Assembly: GCA_000969725.1 (NCBI GenBank)
Contig: JXSR01S067158.1
Strand: one strand, 5' to 3'
From: Ophiothrix spiculata
Taxonomy: Eukaryota; Echinodermata; Ophiuroidea; Amphilepidida; Ophiotrichidae
Length of the DNA: 42,424 bases
Positions 32,532 through 42,117 of the stretch are shown here, in pieces. Every line of letters starts with the position of its first letter. Within the stretch, counting starts at the first letter, position 1. The notes under the pieces were generated by a model. It made no database searches, was not told the DNA's origin, and worked only from the letters and a program-made list of their open reading frames with translations. The translations under genes were made by a program, and so were the position numbers.

Positions 32532-33107
32532 TTAAACGCCCGAGATTAGGGTTAATAGAGCCAATGAAAGATGGAGTTTGTTGTTCAAAGCCCAAGCTTT
32601 AATATCACGAATACAACCTTCCAAGCGTCCGATCACAGAGTCTCCTTCAGAGGGGTTGCAGATAGCATACACTTGGGTGTCATCAGCATATTCTACATGT
32701 TGCAACTTATGACGCGAAATAATATCACTTATTGGAGCAGTATACAGTGTAAATAAAGGTGCACCACATACAGATCTTTGAGGAACGCCCCAGACGATCT
32801 TATGAGGCTCTGATTCAATGTCATCAATTACAACAGACTGTGAACGGTCATGAAGGTACGACGAGAACAAATAAAGAGCGGTGCTAGTTATTCCATAGCG
32901 ATGTTTTAGTCTGTGAAGCAGAATTTTGTGGTCGATAGTATCGAAAGCAGCGCTCAAAACCAAGGGGACAAGCACTGCCTCTTGGTGTTGACCAATAGCT
33001 TGAAAGACATCATTCAGAACTTTAAGCAATGCTGTCTCTGTGGAGTGACCGGCACGATAAGCTGATTGAGTGCATGTATAAAGATTATGCCTTACATATT
33101 TACCTCT
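32532..33107 (-). pseudogene. CR1/L2-type LINE reverse transcriptase fragment
   Basis: The frame is open for 191 codons on the minus strand; the start listed by a leucine codon at 33029 is not real, since the homology continues upstream (QSAYRAGHSTETALL, typical of this RT clade). Motifs in order: LVLSAAFDTIDHKILLHRL (motif A), SSYLHDRSQSVVI, GVPQRSVCGAPLFTLYTAP (motif B) and EYADDTQVY (motif C, codons at 32679-32690). In motif A the usual LDLSAAFDT has Val in place of the first Asp, the catalytic residue in this family, and motif B has Arg for Gly in PQGS. It covers only the fingers/palm; endonuclease and the rest are missing. It is a dead, truncated copy. Confidence 0.93.
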
Positions 33108-33339
33108 TCAGCGGCGCTTTCCTTACGGCCAGTATGCAATCATTTCAGCCACTGATTACAGCGTCGATCACTGACCAATTGCGCATGTGTGATGAACCGG
33201 TCCTCTAGCGTGAGCCCCAAATTTGATTGGCTCGTTATCAATCTAGTTTCTCTTTTATATCTATGAGGCCACCTTAATAATATCTCAAAGTGCGCACACC
33301 AGTAAATAACTCCTCCATTGAAATACAGTGTATACTGGT

Positions 33340-33535
33340 ACCCTACGATATTGCTTTGTTTCTTAATATTGAATACATGCAGGAGAAAGACAGGAGTACC
33401 TGGAGAAAAGCTGCGAAACGAGCATTGACTGAAGACCAAATGCACTTAAAGCATCGGGCACAGAAATAAAACCTAAGACCTTATTGGTGCGAAGCGAGGG
33501 AACTACCGCTGCACTAACCCGCTCACCCCTATTAT
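33340..33535 (-). mobile_element. tRNA-derived SINE, degraded
   Basis: Read on the minus strand, GGTTAGTGCAGCGGTAGTTC (A-box-like) and CTCGCTTCGCACCA are followed by a decayed B box and then ATTTGGTCTTCAGTCAATGC, CGTTTCGCAG and TTTTCTCCAGGTACTCCTG. I remember this body from dispersed repeats of marine invertebrates. The two overlapping minus frames (33140-33554) come from this repeat and are not genes. Confidence 0.6.
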
Positions 33536-33832
33536 TAGTCCTGCTCAGCTTCAAATTGCACTCAGCTTGTCATCCTCACATCTATGGTCCTTTTTGAGGG
33601 ACTACCAATAATGAGAGGTAGGTCATTTGTGCTTATGGTCAAGTTTTTTTAGTTGGGTCCCATTTGTGTTACATCTCACCCACTTCATCAATACCTAACT
33701 CATTTCTGGTCCTTGTTGATTTTAGTTAAGTATCTTTCTTTGGATATTATTCTAATTGATTTAAGGGCCGTAAATGCGGATTTTCTGCGATATGGTCGTT
33801 CGCGCTGAAGAAACTCCCATATTTACACTCCC

Positions 33833-34006
33833 GGTCAAAATTGTATAACTGATATAAAAAGCTGGATGACTGCCAACAAACTGAAACTTAATGACAGCAA
33901 AACTGATTTTTTCATCGCAGCATCATCACATCACCATAAATATTTTATACCACACAACCTATCTCTGTCTATTGGAAATATAAATATCAAACCTTCTGAA
34001 ACCAAG
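33833..34006 (+). pseudogene. Second LINE fragment, RT C-terminal side
   Basis: In one plus frame the codons read NCITDIKSWMTANKLKLNDS, then KTDFFIAASS and LSLSIGNINIKPSETK. This is the segment just after the YADD motif in CR1/L2-type RTs (CIxDIKxWMxxNKLKLNxxKTE). It is on the opposite strand from the RT at 32532-33107 and differs from its corresponding segment, so it is a separate copy. There is no start codon; it is cut on both sides and followed by a different repeat. Confidence 0.85.
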
Positions 34007-34009
34007 GGA

Positions 34010-34420
34010 CCAGGGCCACCTCCCATTCATGTTACCTGACCCCTGACCCCTCAAAGGTCACGTAGGGGTCACGGGGTCAAAAACTTGATTTTCACGAAAA
34101 AAGTTTCAACTCAATTACGTTACATGGTATGGTCCTGACATTTGGGGACATGAAACGTCTTGACATTGTCACAAAAGTTATTGGATTAAAAAAAATATCT
34201 GGGGTCATATGGGGTCACAGAGGTCAAATAAAAAGGGTCACATTTTCAACTTCGTCCGATTTCGAAGTTTGAGGTGTCAAATTGCCCGACCCTTCCTTGG
34301 GGGTCAGAGGTCAAAAGAAAGGTCAAATTTGCAACTTTATTCGATTTCAAAGATTATGGTGTCAAATTGTTCGTCTTGGAACAGCGATCTAATGGTGACC
34401 CCGTCACTTGACCTTTCTTT
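34010..34420. repeat. GGGGTCA/AGGTCA-rich repeat
   Basis: There are many copies of GGTCA and TGACC words (ACCTGACCCCTGACCCCTC, GGGGTCACGGGGTCAAA, GAGGTCAAA, GGGGTCAGAGGTCAAAAG), with two related subunits starting GTCCGATTTCGAAG and TTCGATTTCAAAG. The 85-codon plus frame (34209-34466) and its minus shadow are translations of repeat. The words equal nuclear-receptor half-sites. Confidence 0.75.
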
Positions 34421-34642
34421 GGGGAAGATCTGCACCAAATATATTTTTTTATTGAATATGGTATGAACTTCATATTTGGTGTCTAGGATACTTAAACAAA
34501 AAAAATCACCTAATTTGCATATTTTATTTGCGGCCATCTTGGATTTTTGGTTTCGGATTTCAAAAGAGTAAATGTCCCCAACCGTAGATGCTAGGGACTT
34601 CATTCTTTTTTTAAATGAAAGAGAGAAGGAAAACTATCAAAA

Positions 34643-34702
34643 TTGATCCTGAAAAGGGTAAGCTAATATTTGATACTTTATCGGATCAATTTGATCCTTT
34701 CT
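34643..34702. repeat. Solo GATCC-module fragment
   Basis: TTGATCCTGAAAAGGGTAAG, TTATCGGATCAATTTGATCC share words and spacing with 2945-3000, the right arm of the GGATCAAA region. Confidence 0.65.
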
Positions 34703-34960
34703 TTTTAAGAGTGTAAGTTTGCAAACAGTTTTGAATTTAACTGATTTTGAAAAGTTTGATATACTTATTGAAAATACAAATTTACACCGCTGAAAGATCT
34801 TTTAAAAAGATACGTTGTGACCTACAGTGTTATCTGCATGCATTATATATATAATAGGCCACATATATCCTATCAGTCTTGTGAAATTGTTTAGAATTAA
34901 AACCATGTTAAAACGTCATAAATGTTACTGTGCTCGAATCTGATTAAGTTATCATACCAT

Positions 34961-35351
34961 CTTGGGCAAATTTGCCACAGGGCCAACTTGCCCCGTGTGG
35001 TAGGGGGCGAACCCGCCTCATAGTCCAAGTTTTGACTTAACCTCGTGGTATACCAACAAAACAAAGAATAAAGAGGATTTGATCTCATGATATGTTGGAC
35101 ATGTACCATACCTCGTAATCAATAATAATAACTTGAACCAGCGAAGTAATATCTTGACACTAGTACAAAATTACTTTTGCTCAAAAAGATAACTCATACA
35201 AAGAGCGGAGTTCGGTCTTGTAAATTATATGGTAAATTTGATGCTTTATGCATAACCAAAAATTACCAGTAACATAATTTCTCCCAAGGTCACGTGAGCA
35301 GAAATATAAGGTGGGCCAACCTGCCCCGAGAGCCAACTTGCCCCACCTTCC
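34961..35351. repeat. Region with GGCCAACTTGCCCC direct repeats
   Basis: GGGCCAACTTGCCCC at about 34980 recurs in direct orientation near 35313 (GGGCCAACCTGCCCC) and 35331 (AGCCAACTTGCCCC). It is probably part of a dispersed repeat; class unknown. The minus frames here show nothing recognisable. Confidence 0.5.
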
Positions 35352-35509
35352 CCTATATAATTCCCTTTCAAATGACATGAAAATCTGATTTTTTCATCTT
35401 AAACTAAGGTAGAAAACTTGTACCTTTTGATGTAACTTGTCACATATAATTTCGGGACAACTGTATTCCATAAGTTTACAATATTCTTGATAAATATTTT
35501 TTTGGAATA

Positions 35510-35851
35510 AAGTTACCCCTATCAATGTTGCACAAAACAGTGGCTTAGAAGCAGGTCTGTATCTAGGGGTGTGGTGGAGGCATCCCCCGAAATTTGACCA
35601 TGTACCAAAAGGATCCACATCAAGATCCCAAAACCACAAAATAACATCATAATGTACATTATTTTTTGTAAAATACTATAAAGTTACCCCTATCAATGTT
35701 GCACAAAACAGTGGCTTAGAAGCAGGTCTGTATCTAGGGGTGTGGTAGAGGCATCCCCCGAAATTTGACCATGTACCAAAAGGATCCACACCAAGATCCC
35801 CAAACCACAAAATAACATCATAATGTACATTATTTTTTGTAAAATACCATA
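35510..35851. repeat. Recent tandem duplication, period 171 bp
   Basis: 35510-35680 and 35681-35851 are almost identical (a few substitutions only, e.g. GGTGGAGG/GGTAGAGG and CACATCAAG/CACACCAAG). The repeat ends, near 36005-36024, with GCCTGGCTACGGACCTGCTT, an inverted partner of AAGCAGGTCTGTATCTAGG in each unit. The minus frames (35394-35908) arise from it and resemble each other only for that reason. Confidence 0.92.
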
Positions 35852-36029
35852 TAAAACAAGTCGAAAAACACTTATAAAACCTTTTCTTCCATTTTTTTTG
35901 CTTGTCACTTTCTCAAAACCACTTAAATTAGCTTAGGGTCGACCAAAATTGAAATTTTACCTCAAAAAGATCCACTTTTGGACAATCCTGTACCCCCTTG
36001 AAAAAAGCCTGGCTACGGACCTGCTTAGA

Positions 36030-37390
36030 AGTCTACGTTTTTTATCTATTTTCATTTACTGCGGTCTCTAATATTGATATATATAAGAACTATGAACTTT
36101 GCTCAAACTGTTTTTCTTTATTATCATTTTATATAAGAGGTTTGGCAGCCTTTCAAATGGGGTTTTAAATGTAATAAAAACTGCATGTGTGATTATGTTG
36201 GCCACATTACAGCTTAAAGGGGAAACACAATATACAGTGATGTACAGTGTGTCCAAGAAAAAATGGGACCAAGATTAACATTTATAAGTGGTCAAGGGGG
36301 GATAGTCCATATTGACCCAACATTTTTTTTTGCATGTCGGTGCAAAAACACTTTGAAACAGTTTGTCTGATTTTAATTTTTTGGGGTTGGGTTGGCTCTT
36401 TTGAGGTATTCTATCTACTGTATAAGTGGTTTATTTTGTGCTAATATTTGCACTTTTCTTGCTCAATTGGACCAGCGCAAAAATAAATGTAGCATTAAAA
36501 GTGATATGTACATACTGCTGCACGTTAAAAAATCACAAGCGTGAAAATAAAAGCGCGCAAAATGATTCAAAATAGCTCAAAAAGTGGACTTGCAAGAATA
36601 TTACTTAGCACAAAAACATTGATGTTTACAGTATATGACAAGAGTTTCAGCATAAATTTCCTTTGCAAAAGCGCTTATAATTTAAATATCAACTGTGGAT
36701 TCACCACGAATCAACAACGGTACGCTCCTGTATTAGGAGATACAGTGAGTTGTTGAATAAATCATCACTTCTCTTTGGACAAAGCGTACACCATTGCTGA
36801 TTTGTGATGAACAAGCAACAGTTGATATCTAATTAAACGGGTTACCCCTGTCAGACTGCTAATCGTTTCTCTAAGTATGTGCAAGAGCACCAGTTACAAG
36901 CAGCAAATTGCAAATGAAGCAACAAACATAAAAATTGACTTCAGATTTTTTGAAGAAAGATTTTCCTCAAACTAGAAAATTAATCAATGTTCTCTGTAAA
37001 CCTGCATATGATGTGTTTGAATCCCAAATTCAACCACACCTAAGAACAAATCTTGACTTATATCTGTTTACTTTTTTCTGGGACTCACTGCTTACTTAAA
37101 TAACCTTTTCATTATAACTTTTAATTTGCAAACTTCTGATATTATTTATGTATTTATTGCTCCATTGTTTTCAAAATTAATGACCGATTTATGTCGTTTC
37201 AGGAGCTGATTTATTCCACTTTCTTCTAATTAAACTTTGTGGGTGTTATTTCAGCCTTACTGTGTACACAGTTCAACATCTTTCTATATTTCATTAAACT
37301 CTACCTTTTTATATTTCAATAAACTCTACATTATTCATCAAAAACGAATGAAACATTGGTCAAACCGAAAGATGTCAATGAAAAACCCTT
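36030..37390. other. No gene recognised
   Basis: AT-rich DNA. TACAGTGTGTCCAAGAAAAAA at 36242 resembles a Tc1/mariner end but no partner was found. Small frames (36068-36256, 36541-36756) are unsupported. Two adjacent TT(T)CA(A/T)TAAACTCTAC words near 37291-37330 are a minor local duplication. Confidence 0.45.
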
Positions 37391-37394
37391 TCTC

Positions 37395-37551
37395 AGGGGT
37401 GTGAGAGTCAGCTGATAAAAAAATCGGAAAATAGTGAAAAAATGCCCAAAACAGGCTGAAAATAACAAAAAAAAAGCTGACATTATTACTCCTTTGAGGC
37501 ATGAAAAAATCTGAAATCAGATTAAAATCTGAACTCTCACACCACTCCCCT
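37395..37551. mobile_element. Small TIR element with GGGGTGTGAGAGT ends
   Basis: AGGGGTGTGAGAGTCAG and the right end (reversed) AGGGGAGTGGTGTGAGAGTT are inverted; ATCTGAAATCAGATTAAAATC inside is also partly palindromic. Non-coding. Confidence 0.65.
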
Positions 37552-37760
37552 TACTGCTAAAGGTGCTTTTCTTTTACAAGTACTCATTTTGGACGACTTA
37601 ATGATGCTACCCCGACTACATGCTGGAATTTTAGTTTCCACTCTACTTTCCATAGAAGGTTTTGGTCTTTCATTGTATGTTGGACTCTGCTTTCTGCAGA
37701 ATGCATGCCTATTTGATGCTACCTTTTGAATCATCATCATGCATGTTGGACTCGATAATA
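37537..37760. other. Ambiguous exon-like stretch
   Basis: A 67-codon minus frame (37537-37740), rich in Lys, Arg, Ser and Pro, lies in a stretch of higher complexity. On the plus strand the same stretch ends in a strong splice-donor match AAG|GTAAGT at about 37757-37765, and a pyrimidine-rich TTTTCTTTTACAAG is at about 37565-37578. The two readings conflict and neither gives a known domain. I record it as a candidate only. Confidence 0.2.
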
Positions 37761-37890
37761 AGGTAAGTAATTATATGTTTCATTATATTTCAATATAGCT
37801 CCTGATGAGTTAAATAAAAAAACACATCTCCGTTGGTCTCTTTTTTATAGGCCATGTAAATCAAAATTTCTGTGGGCATGCATAAATTGT

Positions 37891-38332
37891 GAACCGTCAT
37901 ATCGAAAGGTACCTTAAGGTTGGCACAGTAAATTACGAGATACGGGCCATTGAAGCAGAGCATAGTCAAAAATCACGTCCAAGTTCGAATTTCTAATTTC
38001 ATCACAAACGCTACCTTTGAAGTGTATTCTATCATATTAATCAGGTTTCAAAATCTAAAATATTGGCAAAATGTGTTAAAAACCAAAATAAAAATCCTCC
38101 CTCCATTCAAGTTTTACTCAGTACAAAAACTTTAAACTTGATTTTCTCCGTACCTTTTTTTTTCAAAATCAGTCCGATGCCTTTTACTAATTCGGAAGTA
38201 ACTTTGCAATTGAACATCCAATAACCAAAAGCAAGGTGTCATTTTAAAGCTTAAAATATAATCTTTGAGATTAGACCAAAAAATCACTTTTGATTTTGGG
38301 ACCCTTAAGGTACCTTTTGATATGACGGGTCA
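37891..38332. mobile_element. TIR element with GTCATATC(G/A)AAAGGTACCTTAAGG ends
   Basis: GAACCGTCATATCGAAAGGT and the right end (reversed) GACCCGTCATATCAAAAGGT are inverted for about 30 bp, through ACCTTAAGG. The 61-codon plus frame inside is not a transposase. GCAAGGTGTCATTTTA inside recalls the interior of family 5 (39246-39260), which may be a shared module. Confidence 0.85.
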
Positions 38333-38559
38333 TCATTTTGATTAAAAAACAATGAAGATTTATTAACTCATAACAATAGTTGGCATCATTATTACTTTGG
38401 GAAAACACATGGGGTCCATAATGAGGAGAAAAACAAAACCTGATTCAAGGCACATGATCGAGGCTGATGACCGTCCCTGGGAAATCAAAACCCAAGCCAA
38501 GAAATATTAGTTGTGGCATCTTGGATATGTTCCATTTGACCATATTAGGCAATGGTTAG

Positions 38560-38760
38560 CAAACCGGTAGGCAGCATGTTATCGCATCTTAACAAAACTT
38601 TAATGATTGGCTAAGAGTACTCCAGGACAAACTGGTAAAACAAACTTTCAGCCAATCACATTTTTGTTATTGTTAGGCAGTTACTAGGCAATCAGTACTA
38701 ATTTTGACTCCTCCTACAAACAAGTTACTTCTCCTGCACAAACATTATCATCTCAACTGG
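38560..38760 (+). promoter_or_regulatory. Possible promoter: two CCAAT boxes and an X-box-like site
   Basis: AATGATTGGCTAAG (about 38601) and TTCAGCCAATCACA (about 38648) are good NF-Y-type CCAAT boxes in opposite orientation, about 45 bp apart. GTTACTAGGCAATC (about 38678) resembles an RFX X-box. No other repeat explains this stretch. Motif matches only; function is inference. Confidence 0.35.
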
Positions 38761-38992
38761 CGAGCCATCACAACATACTATCTGAACCAACACTGGCACA
38801 TCAAGACTGTCAGCTTTTAACACTGGACTTTATATTATTAACTACTTCACTCTACCTTGAGACTTTTTAAACTACTATTAGTCTAGATAAGTGGAGAAGA
38901 CGTAGAAAAGTTATAACGAAAACTGTAAAGGAAGGAATAAAGCCCAAACCTGGATTGAGCATCAAGTTTTCCAACTACAACTTGGACTACTG
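38761..38992 (+). other. Candidate non-coding first exon
   Basis: A stretch of ordinary complexity, without repeat signatures, ends at a good donor, ACTACTG|GTGAGT (38986-38998). It follows the CCAAT-box stretch. Its frames have no long ORF, so it would be mostly 5' UTR, with the coding part outside the window or downstream. Evidence is limited to motif order; it could be chance. Confidence 0.25.
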
Positions 38993-39117
38993 GTGAGTCT
39001 ATTGAATAACTTTTAATGTATGTTTTTGCACTTAGTTACAAAAATAGTATGTCCAAATCATGTATTTTTTTAATGATAGCTACTTTGAATGAATTAATCA
39101 AGTTTGTTTCCCCCAAC

Positions 39118-39324
39118 CATATGTGGTGACTCACCCCGACAGAACACTTTTCGAGAAACTGGTGAAAATAGACAGCAAAAAATAAAGAACATTTCCTGCA
39201 GATTTTCTGTTGTAAAATTTGATTGACTCGATCAATTTTAACAAGCAAGGTGTCATTTTAGAGCTTAGAAAATGTTTTAAAAAATGAAATGATAAATATC
39301 TACAAAGGGTGAGTCATCACATAT
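39118..39324. mobile_element. TIR element, family 5, copy 2
   Basis: CATATGTGGTGACTCACCCC and the right end (reversed) ATATGTGATGACTCACCC are inverted. The interior matches the minus strand of 32139-32385 (AGCAAGGTGTCATTTTA, ATTTCCTGCAGATTTTCTGT). Confidence 0.87.
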
Positions 39325-39485
39325 TACAGCAAAGTCAAAAGTCCTGGGGCATATTACACTTACATTAAATGATGGTCGCTAACCATGTTTAGATCATCAC
39401 TAAATGTGAAATCGACTCCTGGATTTGCCGGCACTATTTTTGAACAGTTGAGATATTTTACAACATGTGTTTGAAAGCCACTGTA

Positions 39486-40331
39486 CAGGGTGTATCAAAA
39501 AGAAGTTTACAGTGATTAAAGTGACTCCGTTTCAAGAAGTATGATACATTCTCTAAATTTGTTTTAAAGTATAAGTAATAGAGACCATTATCTTTCCATA
39601 ACAGAAAAAAATACAGTCGTACGACAACCGAAACGAAAATTATGGTCAATTTTGTAAATTGTAAATAAAATCAGCTGTGCAAATATTGCCTGGTTCTGCA
39701 CTTGCAATTTTGACTGAATGTAACATCTTTTAGCTAAGAAGAAGATCAAATAGGACGAAACAAATAACATCTGACGTTTGGAGGCTAAACCCAATCCATT
39801 TTTGCCTTGTAATTACTTTATTTACAAGGTTATTTCACTGTCCACAAATTAAAGAAAACAACTTCCTTAGATACTTAATTTCACAACTGTCGTGGCGTCA
39901 GTAATGGTTTTCCAATATCACTTGGTTTGATGTCCTAAGGTCTCTTACATAAGTGTTAGTTTCAGCCAAAGATATTAACGAATTGATGGACATCTTTTGA
40001 TCAATGTTTAAAACTAATTGCCAAAAAGTGTCGTACTATGTCAACAGAGCCCTAATCGGACATGCAGGTAATGTTAAAGTTCTCTAGTGTTCGTAAAGAG
40101 GGAAAAACATAAGGATCCGTCATTATTTTTATTGACTTTGCGCAACCGGTATTTACAATTTACAAAATTGACCATAATTTTCGTTCTGGTTGTCGCACAT
40201 ATGTAATTTTTTCTGTTATGGAAAGATAATGGTCTATTTTACTTATAATTAAAAACACATTTAGAGAATGTATCATACTGTTTGAAATGGAGGCACTTTA
40301 TTCACTGTAAACTTCTTTTTGATACACCCTG
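39486..40331. mobile_element. Tc1/mariner-type element with about 180-bp TIRs
   Basis: Left TIR 39486-39668 and right TIR 40151-40331 are inverted copies, about 90% alike by eye, starting CAGGGTGTATCAAAAAGAAG and including TACATTCTCTAAAT and ACGAAAATTATGGTCAATTT. TA flanks both ends (39484-39485 and 40332-40333). The core of about 480 bp has no transposase frame; minus frames of 60-70 codons lie in the TIR and are unsupported. Long TIRs with a short core suggest a non-autonomous, hairpin-forming derivative. Confidence 0.9.
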
Positions 40332-40574
40332 TATATTGTAACAGAAAAAAAATGTTTTGAGTTAAAGGTATGGTCACAATTGCCCATTACATGGCTTACG
40401 AATGGTTACAAATTTCCGTAGGGCATACCGACATTTTCATTATAACAATCTTTGAATGATCTAGGGACACAGTTCCGCAAAAAAAATAAGATGGTTCGCG
40501 AACCTGTAGTCTCGTCTGCTTGATCGACCGCCTTTTTGCTTGGATCAACTTTTTGATCATTTTGGTCCAATAAG

Positions 40575-40870
40575 GACAGTGACCTTGAAATGGCCTTGGA
40601 TGACCTTTGGTTGACTTTTTTTGTAGGGAATTGACCTTGAAATGTCATGTTGACTTTTGACTGACCTTGACCTTGAGCCAATAGACCTTGAAATGATCTT
40701 GGATGGCCTCAAGTCAATTTTGGAGCATTTTAATATTGACCATGAAGACATTTTGACCTTGACTGATCTTGACCTTAAGCAAAGAGTCATCGATGACATC
40801 AGGTTGACTTTTTTAAACATTTTGGGTATTTGATCTTAAAATCACATTTTGACCTTGAACCTTGCCCACA
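40575..40870. repeat. Degenerate TGACCTTGA minisatellite
   Basis: TGACCTTG and close variants (TGACCTTGAAATG, GGATGACCT, TTGACTTTTG) recur irregularly. The two minus-strand frames across it (40406-40681, 40557-40820) read as Lys/Ser/Gln-rich low-complexity because of this periodicity. The word equals the extended half-site bound by ERR/NR5A receptors (TCAAGGTCA). Confidence 0.85.
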
Positions 40871-41125
40871 CACACATACATTATACTACAGACAGGGTGA
40901 CTGCCAATTCTCTTCTGAACTATAGATTAAGCGAGACAAAAAGATTTAAAAGTTAACACAAAATGGTCAAATCATCGTCAAAACACTTTTCGTGAAAGAG
41001 GTATTGTCATCATAGCGTAACAACCGCTTTCAATTTCTTGAAGACAATAATCTTGAGTTAACTTGACAACTGAAGATGATTTTTTAGGTGAGAAAGTAAA
41101 CAATAGTCAGATCGGAATGAATATA
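40871..41125. other. No recognised feature
   Basis: Short AT-rich spacer between the minisatellite and the nested TIR elements. Confidence 0.5.
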
Positions 41126-41690
41126 CCCTATTTACTTGTCCAATTCAACTATGGATTTTCTGAATGTATATAGCGATGGTTTATTTCATACCAGTTAGCT
41201 AGTTCAAATGTTCTGTCCGTTATCTCATTAAACGACAAAGGATTGTGTTAACTAAATCGTAAATGACAATAGAAGTATCGAATTAATTTTACCTCACAAA
41301 AGAGGCATGTCAATCAAAGTATTATAGGATAGGCTATTGTCTTTGACGTAAAGCATAACGCCTAGAGATTTTTAGTTGTGCTTTATATCGTGCAAACACA
41401 AAACGACTGTCAAGGATTGCAATTTCTCAAGTGGGCATTATCTATACTTATTGACTCTAGTGAATAGAATAAGTAATGGGTTAACAAAATATTTTACTAC
41501 GGATTACAAAATGCATTGTTATGCACGGACAGAACATTTGAACTGACAAACTGTGTCAAAAATAATGTCAAAATACCTTTACAATGCTTCCTCATAAAGT
41601 ACGATGATCTGTCAAACTACTGACAGTTGGGGTATTTCATAATTTAAAGGGTTTGTCAGTCGGGAAAATTGTTGAATTGGACGATTATGA
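41126..41690. mobile_element. TIR element, family 3, copy 2, with nested insertion
   Basis: It starts at TA with CCCTATTTACTTGTCCAATT and aligns with 28622-28838 (TTTCATACCAGT, ATAATGTCAAAATACCTTTA, AATGCTT). The right end GTTGAATTGGACGA (41671-41684) is recognisable but its tip is lost. The insert at 41192-41553 interrupts it. Confidence 0.82.
41192..41553. mobile_element. Nested TIR element with CAGTT ends
   Basis: CAGTTAGCTAGTTCAAATGT and the right end (reversed) CAGTTTGTCAGTTCAAATGT are inverted and continue perfectly through TCTGTCCGT. Comparison with 28622-28838 shows that this whole segment is extra. No coding capacity; the target duplication is unclear. Confidence 0.8.
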
Positions 41691-41699
41691 TTTACCACA

Positions 41700-42117
41700 A
41701 TCCAGATGAACCTATTCAAAGATAATCATATTACTTTTTGCAGAAACTGAAGGCATAAATGTGGGCATTATGGTAATGAAATTACTTTTGTGCATACGCA
41801 AGGCATGAATGTGTGTACCGTAACCATCTCATCAAAACTGGTTGTGACAACAAATTTGTATTCCAAAGTTATATAACTGCACACCTTTCAAACATGGGTA
41901 TTATAGATTATAGGCAACTCTATGAACCTAGACTCGCAAAAAAACATGGTAAAACAGGTTAGGCTTTTGGGGATTCTGATTATCAAAATATTGCTAATTT
42001 TGATTAAAAATTTCATATTTTAAGCAGGAAGAAATTGTAGTTAAAATTGCTGTAGAGCTTTTATATATTTGCAAATTACAATTATAAACATATCATTTTA
42101 AGTTACACCATAGTATA
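41700..42117. other. No recognised feature
   Basis: AT-rich DNA without frames or repeats that I recognise. Confidence 0.5.

Noticed and set aside
34209..34603. Overlapping frames of 85 (plus) and 88 (minus) codons
   Set aside because: Both lie in the GGGGTCA repeat; open frames on both strands argue against coding.
36242..36262. Tc1/mariner terminus TACAGTGTGTCC
   Set aside because: No inverted partner found in the downstream 6 kb, so no element is called.
40406..40820. Two minus frames of 91 and 87 codons rich in Lys, Ser and Gln
   Set aside because: They translate the TGACCTTGA minisatellite; composition comes from the repeat period.
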